Origin: Flaccisagitta enflata
Lineage: Eukaryota; Chaetognatha; Sagittoidea; Aphragmophora
Direction: 5' to 3'
Assembly: GCA_965153355.1 (NCBI GenBank)
Contig: OZ231126.1
Span: 73,470,001-73,534,000, forward strand
DNA length: 64,000 bases
Under the pieces are notes generated by a model. The model ran no database searches. It saw nothing but the letters and a program-made list of their open reading frames with translations, and was not told the origin of the DNA. The position numbers and the translations under genes are program-made. This document shows, piece by piece, positions 59,236 to 64,000 of this stretch; positions within the stretch are counted from its first letter, which is position 1; each line of letters begins with the position of its first letter.

Positions 59236-60472
59236 CTTTACCGGCGTTAGTAAAGCTGATTTCCAATTCCCGTTTTTCTTCCATTAATTTCCTCCATTTC
59301 AAATCGATTTCGTTGATGGAACCGAATTGTGTTACGGCCGAAGGAGACCGCGCGGGAGAATAGGCCGCGCCGGAAGTGGAGGTGGAGTCGGCGGCGTCGA
59401 AATCGGCGTCGGCGGTGACTTCGGAATCCGAAGAGCTTTTATCGGCGTCAACGCCAGCGTCCATTACGACAAGAACGCCATCTCTCCGATTTTCCTCGGC
59501 AGCGACCGCGGATGAAGACGCATTCGGTCGTTGAAACGCCGACTTTGAATTCGCTTTTAATGAATCCATGACCGATATTGACGACGATGATGATGATGAT
59601 GGTGATGATGATGATGGTGATGATGATGATGATGATGGTGATGATGATGGTGATAACGATGGTGAGGATGACGATGACGATGTTGACGACGATGTTGACG
59701 ATGAAGACAACGACGAGAAAACGGGAGTAGTGGAAACGTCGGCGATTGAGTACGACTTTGACAAAATCTTCCTCCGGGGTAGCGATGAGTAAGGTACATC
59801 GTGGGCTCTTTTTTGAAGATAATGATAATAATGATTTTCGGGTGAAATTGAGGGATGAAGATTCTGTTCTTCTTTACCGATTTTTTGAGGGATGTAAGAG
59901 GATGTAAAAGGAGACGTCGAGGCGGATGTGGTGGTGACGCCGGTTGGGGTGAAGACGCCAGACGTGGTGGTGACGCCACCGGATGTGGTGGACACGCCGC
60001 CGGTTGGGGTGGTGACGCCGGATGTTGTGAAGACGACGTCGGGAGTTTTTGTTCCATATTGACGCCGAAAAACAAAGGAACTCGTCGTCATTCTACTTCG
60101 CCGAGAGTGATTCTTTCTACGACGAGGTTTGAGTTCCCCTTCGCTCGATTCCTCTTCTGTTTCCCCTCCTACTTCACTCACATTCACGTTTTGATGTTTG
60201 CAATCTTTTACTTTGCCTTCTTGTCTTTCGTCTTCTTTTTGACTTTGTTGTTTTCCTTCTTCCTTCTCTATCAAGCCTACTTCTCCATCTCCTCCTTCCC
60301 CCTCCTCTTCTGCTCCACGCCCGCCACCACTACCACTTCTTCCTACTCCTCCTCCTCCCCCTTCCTCCTCTTCTCCCTTTTTCGCATCGGTTGTCAACGA
60401 AAGAAGGAAACGTTTGGTTCCAACGGTTGTGTTCTTTGATTTGGCTCCAATGGCCATATCCGGTGAGGTCCA
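59236..60472 (-). CDS. Exon 2 of the minus-strand gene: acidic, Thr/Ser-rich linker region
   Basis: The acceptor TCTCTTCCAG|TGG lies at 60473 and the donor AAAG|GTGAGAG after 59236 (alternative GCCG|GTAAAG six bases upstream, same phase). It is entered in phase 0, which matches exon 1, and left in phase 1, which matches exon 3. It has 1,237 nt and no stop. The product begins WTSPDMAIGAKSKNTTVG. It then has Glu/Gly-rich and Lys/Glu-rich stretches, a basic patch (KPRRRKNHSRRSR) and TTSGVTTPTGG repeats suited to O-glycosylation. A Ser-run with SSPSS units follows, then Ala/Asp-rich sequence and a charged segment INEIDLKWRKLMEEKRELEI that could form a short helix. No catalytic domain is seen. The 5' boundary abuts a long (CT)n tract that serves as the polypyrimidine tract. 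Confidence 0.75.
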
Positions 60473-60473
60473 C

Positions 60474-61453
<980 letters not shown>

Positions 61454-61468
61454 GACAGACAAACCATA

Positions 61469-62087
61469 TACTATCTTGGAAAAAAGTTTATCGCATTATT
61501 GACTAAGGGGCATTTTATGGACAAGATAATACAGTTATCATGTCCGTAACAATCTTGATACTTGGTCATGCCCTCCTTAACCTTTCAAAACGCTCTCCTG
61601 CGTCTAAGAATGCTTTTGTACTGCAACTAAAGGTGGGATAGCGTGATCTTCTTCCAGACTTTAGCGTGATTCTTTCTAGTCCTGCCATCCATGTTGCACA
61701 TCTTCAACTTTGCCATTGGTTCAATTGAGACCATAGCGATTCAATCAGCTTGAGATCTGGGCTGTTCCTGGGCCAACTGGAGCAGTATTTGACCTTTGAC
61801 AGTTTGCCTTTGATGCCATTGCTTCGTTGAAGCAGCCAGTGAGCGGGCATGCCATCTTCCATGAACCACGTTTCAAAAATGCCATTTTTATGCCATTTTT
61901 CTAAAGAGGTACCTAACTTCATTCAACTCTCATTTCTTAACAATTAGATGGACAGTAATGCGGTTGGTTGCAACTGCTAGAAAATTCGAAGACGTTTCAG
62001 AATCTCATCAATTTTTCATATATTTCTTCATTTGTAAAGGAATTATGAGGCATTAAGTGATGCGATAAACTTATTTCCAAGGTTGTA
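61469..62087 (-). mobile_element. Tc1/mariner-like element, TACTATCTTGGAAAAAAG ends
   Basis: The left end is CTATCTTGGAAAAAAGTT and the right end is the inverse of CAACCTTGGAAATAAGTT. TTATCGCAT follows at both ends, and TA flanks lie at 61469-61470 and 62086-62087. It is 615 bp with a transposase fragment on the minus strand. It lies in intron 1. Confidence 0.8.
61704..61922 (-). pseudogene. Tc1-like transposase fragment
   Basis: A 72-residue frame reads WFMEDGMPAHWLLQRSNGI, corresponding to the second-Asp region of Tc1-type transposases (DGAPAH..). Then SSWPRNSPDLKLIESLWSQL corresponds to the WP-NSPDLNPIE-LW block with the third acidic residue (Glu). The N-terminal DNA-binding region and first catalytic Asp are missing and the frame stops soon after. 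It is therefore a remnant, inside the TA-flanked element at 61469-62087. It retains more of the catalytic core than the remnant at 236-599. Confidence 0.8.
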
Positions 62088-62234
62088 GGGTAAGTATCAC
62101 CAGGTTGGCAAATTGGCAAGAATGACAGACAGAAAGAGTAGAGAGCCCACAACCAGACCACCAAAACTCCAAAAGACAGACAGACAGACAGACAGAAAGA
62201 TACCCAGAGCCAAAGAGAAGCTGTGTGAGTGACT

Positions 62235-62527
<293 letters not shown>

Positions 62528-62734
62528 ATGAGTTGGTTGCTTAAGTTTGAAACGTTAGAGAAGCAGAACAGCTAACCGCTCAGGCACAACACAAAGCAAT
62601 GCAATGTTGCGGAGAGGCAAAATGCAATTCACAAGGCGTCTGTAAATCTAAAACTAGCGCCGTAAAAACAAGCATAAATCTCTTCAACGCCGCGAATTTT
62701 GCAATCTTTTCAGTCGCAACTCAACACATATACC

Positions 62735-62765
<31 letters not shown>

Positions 62766-62908
62766 GTAACAACAACAACCACAGCAACAACATTGAGCAA
62801 CCTAAAAATACTGGCACATGGCTAAATTCGAAAAAAATTGCTACTCAACACAAAGTACAACAACAACAACAACAAAACAACAACAACAACAAAAACAACA
62901 ACAACAAT

Positions 62909-62997
<89 letters not shown>

Positions 62998-62998
62998 G
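62735..62998. repeat. (CAA)n microsatellites
   Basis: CAA runs at 62735-62780 and 62862-62997, separated by unique sequence. GCAACCTAAAAA and GCAACCTAAGAAAAAA follow the two runs respectively, so the pair looks like a local duplication. Confidence 0.93.
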
Positions 62999-62999
62999 C

Positions 63000-63460
63000 A
63001 ACCTAAGAAAAAATTTGGCACATGTTAAACTCGAAAAAAATGCTATTCTTACGAGGAGATATATTCATTTTAGGGAAGTATTCTGAAGCTGTACTTCCTA
63101 TTCAATATCACAGGCTTGGGCATAAGCTTTGGCATTGGTCACGTGGGTTAGGGCACTCATCTCAATTTTCAAACTTTGAACAGTGAGAATCTATTATTCT
63201 TGTGGGGGATAAATCACATGTAAGCTGAAACGGCAGCTTACTTGTATCAAATCCAGTTTAACTTTTTAATGGATAATGTCCATTGGTGTAATGAGAGGAT
63301 GTCGAGAAAAGTATCTGATCTAAAAGAAAACGAAATAAGAAAGTCACTGAAACAACAGCGACCCAACTAGAATCATTCTAGTTGAGCAACATCGCACCAA
63401 CATTAACAACATTATCAGCAATGACACCATTAGTATCCCCCTTATGACAACACTAACCCC
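63000..63460. other. Intron 1 interval, nothing recognised
   Basis: Unique sequence between CAA arrays, with a small inverted repeat CTAGAATCATTCTAG near 63368-63382. Confidence 0.5.
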
Positions 63461-63461
63461 G

Positions 63462-63575
<114 letters not shown>

Positions 63576-63620
63576 GCGACAACAAAAACAAAAACAAGCC
63601 AAGACCAAAAAGTACGTTAC

Positions 63621-64000
63621 CTGTTGTGAGCTTTGACCGCGTGCGACCTCTGCGTAGAAGCACGGAATGAGTAGGAAGAAGAGAAGGCAGATTTTGGCGG
63701 TAGAAACGAAGTGCGAAGAAGCCAAGGGCCGCCATGTCTTCCGGTTGTTACCCGCGTCGGCGACTGCGTCGGAGGCTGCCTCGGCGACTGCGTCGGCAGC
63801 CGCGTTGGCGGCTGCGGTGGAGGCTGCGTCGGAGGCTGCGTCGGAGGCTGCGTCGGCGGCAGGAATGGTTGAAGTGGCTGCTGCGGCGGCGGAAATGGCG
63901 GCATTTTCGGTGTCTGCGTCGGAGGTGGCGGAAGTGGTGGCGGAAGTGGCGGCGGAAGTGGCGGCGGAAGTGGCGGCGGAAGTGGCGGCGGAAGTGGCGG
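63621..64000 (-). CDS. Exon 1 (5'-partial) of the minus-strand gene: Ala/Ser-rich stretch and signal-type hydrophobic segment
   Basis: The frame ending CAACAG|GTAACG at 63621 is open from the window edge (126 codons) and leaves in phase 0, matching exon 2. It encodes ATSAATSAATS repeats, Ala/Asp/Ser-rich sequence (AADAASDAASDAAST), then GNNRKTWRPLASSHFV, the hydrophobic KICLLFFLLIPCFYA and EVARGQSSQQ. The basic residues, hydrophobic core and A-E step look like a signal peptide or signal anchor. There is no Met near it, so either the start lies beyond the edge and the N-terminal extension is long, or an upstream exon supplies it. Two other frames stay open here (Pro-rich MPPFPPPQQ and MAALGFFALRF). 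They are rejected because they stop or hit stops after splicing to exon 2. Confidence 0.65.
63905..64000 (-). repeat. Coding GCCACTTCC minisatellite
   Basis: GGCGGAAGT units on the plus strand read as Ala-Thr-Ser on the coding strand and continue off the window edge. Confidence 0.8.

Noticed and set aside
63621-63904. Proline-rich frame (MPPFPPPQQ...) and MAALGFF frame over exon 1
   Set aside because: The first meets a stop just past the donor and, like the second, does not stay open when joined to exon 2. The frame with the hydrophobic signal segment stays open through both junctions.

Overview
The window looks like a gene-poor, repeat-saturated segment of a large eukaryotic (most likely invertebrate metazoan) nuclear genome. 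It has spliced low-complexity coding exons with GT..AG introns, a Penelope-like retroelement, many TA-flanked Tc1/mariner- and pogo-like MITEs, a hAT and a PIF/Harbinger MITE, a tRNA-derived SINE and very long microsatellites, including a (GA)n array of about 735 bp. Nothing bacterial or viral is seen. The species cannot be named from the sequence.

Real coding content is small. Three exons of one gene lie on the minus strand (63621-64000, 59236-60472, 55019-57888) and join in matching phases (0/0, then 1/1). They give an open 5'-partial reading frame of about 1,495 codons: an Ala/Ser-rich stretch, a hydrophobic signal-type segment, a Ser/Thr-rich linker, Asp/Asn/Gln homopolymer regions and the start of an Ig-like domain. 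A second long ORF (50122-52701, minus) belongs to a 5'-truncated Penelope-like element that carries the C-terminal half of an OTU-type protease domain fused to reverse transcriptase and a GIY-YIG endonuclease.

Most of the rest is repeats. 0-20 kb: microsatellites, minisatellites, two TACTA-type MITEs, a Tc1 transposase remnant, a foldback element with a nested hAT MITE, and three pogo/mariner-type MITEs. 20-31 kb: (GA), (TTC), (ATC), (GTT), (GAT) arrays, a MITE with a paralogous empty site, and long-unit tandem repeats. 31-49 kb: clusters of two repeat families I do not recognise. 49-64 kb: the Penelope-like element, a foldback, and the gene with its intronic MITEs.

The most interesting signal is a dispersed family on both strands, here called the hairpin/TCCG element. 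It is usually 125-240 bp. It starts TTTTTAG, followed by a short hairpin whose stem differs between copies with compensating changes. It then has a (GTCC/GTCG)n tract and a body, and ends with a third arm complementary to the first arm plus its loop, followed by ...CTTGT. The third arm changes together with the first arm, subtype by subtype. Some copies carry their own private minisatellite in the body; two subtypes occur head-to-tail. A second unrecognised family has inverted ends containing GGCCCCAAAGGGGCC and encloses an array of roughly 20-bp 'AAATCCCAGCCTTGAGGCTC' units; one copy splits a hairpin element.
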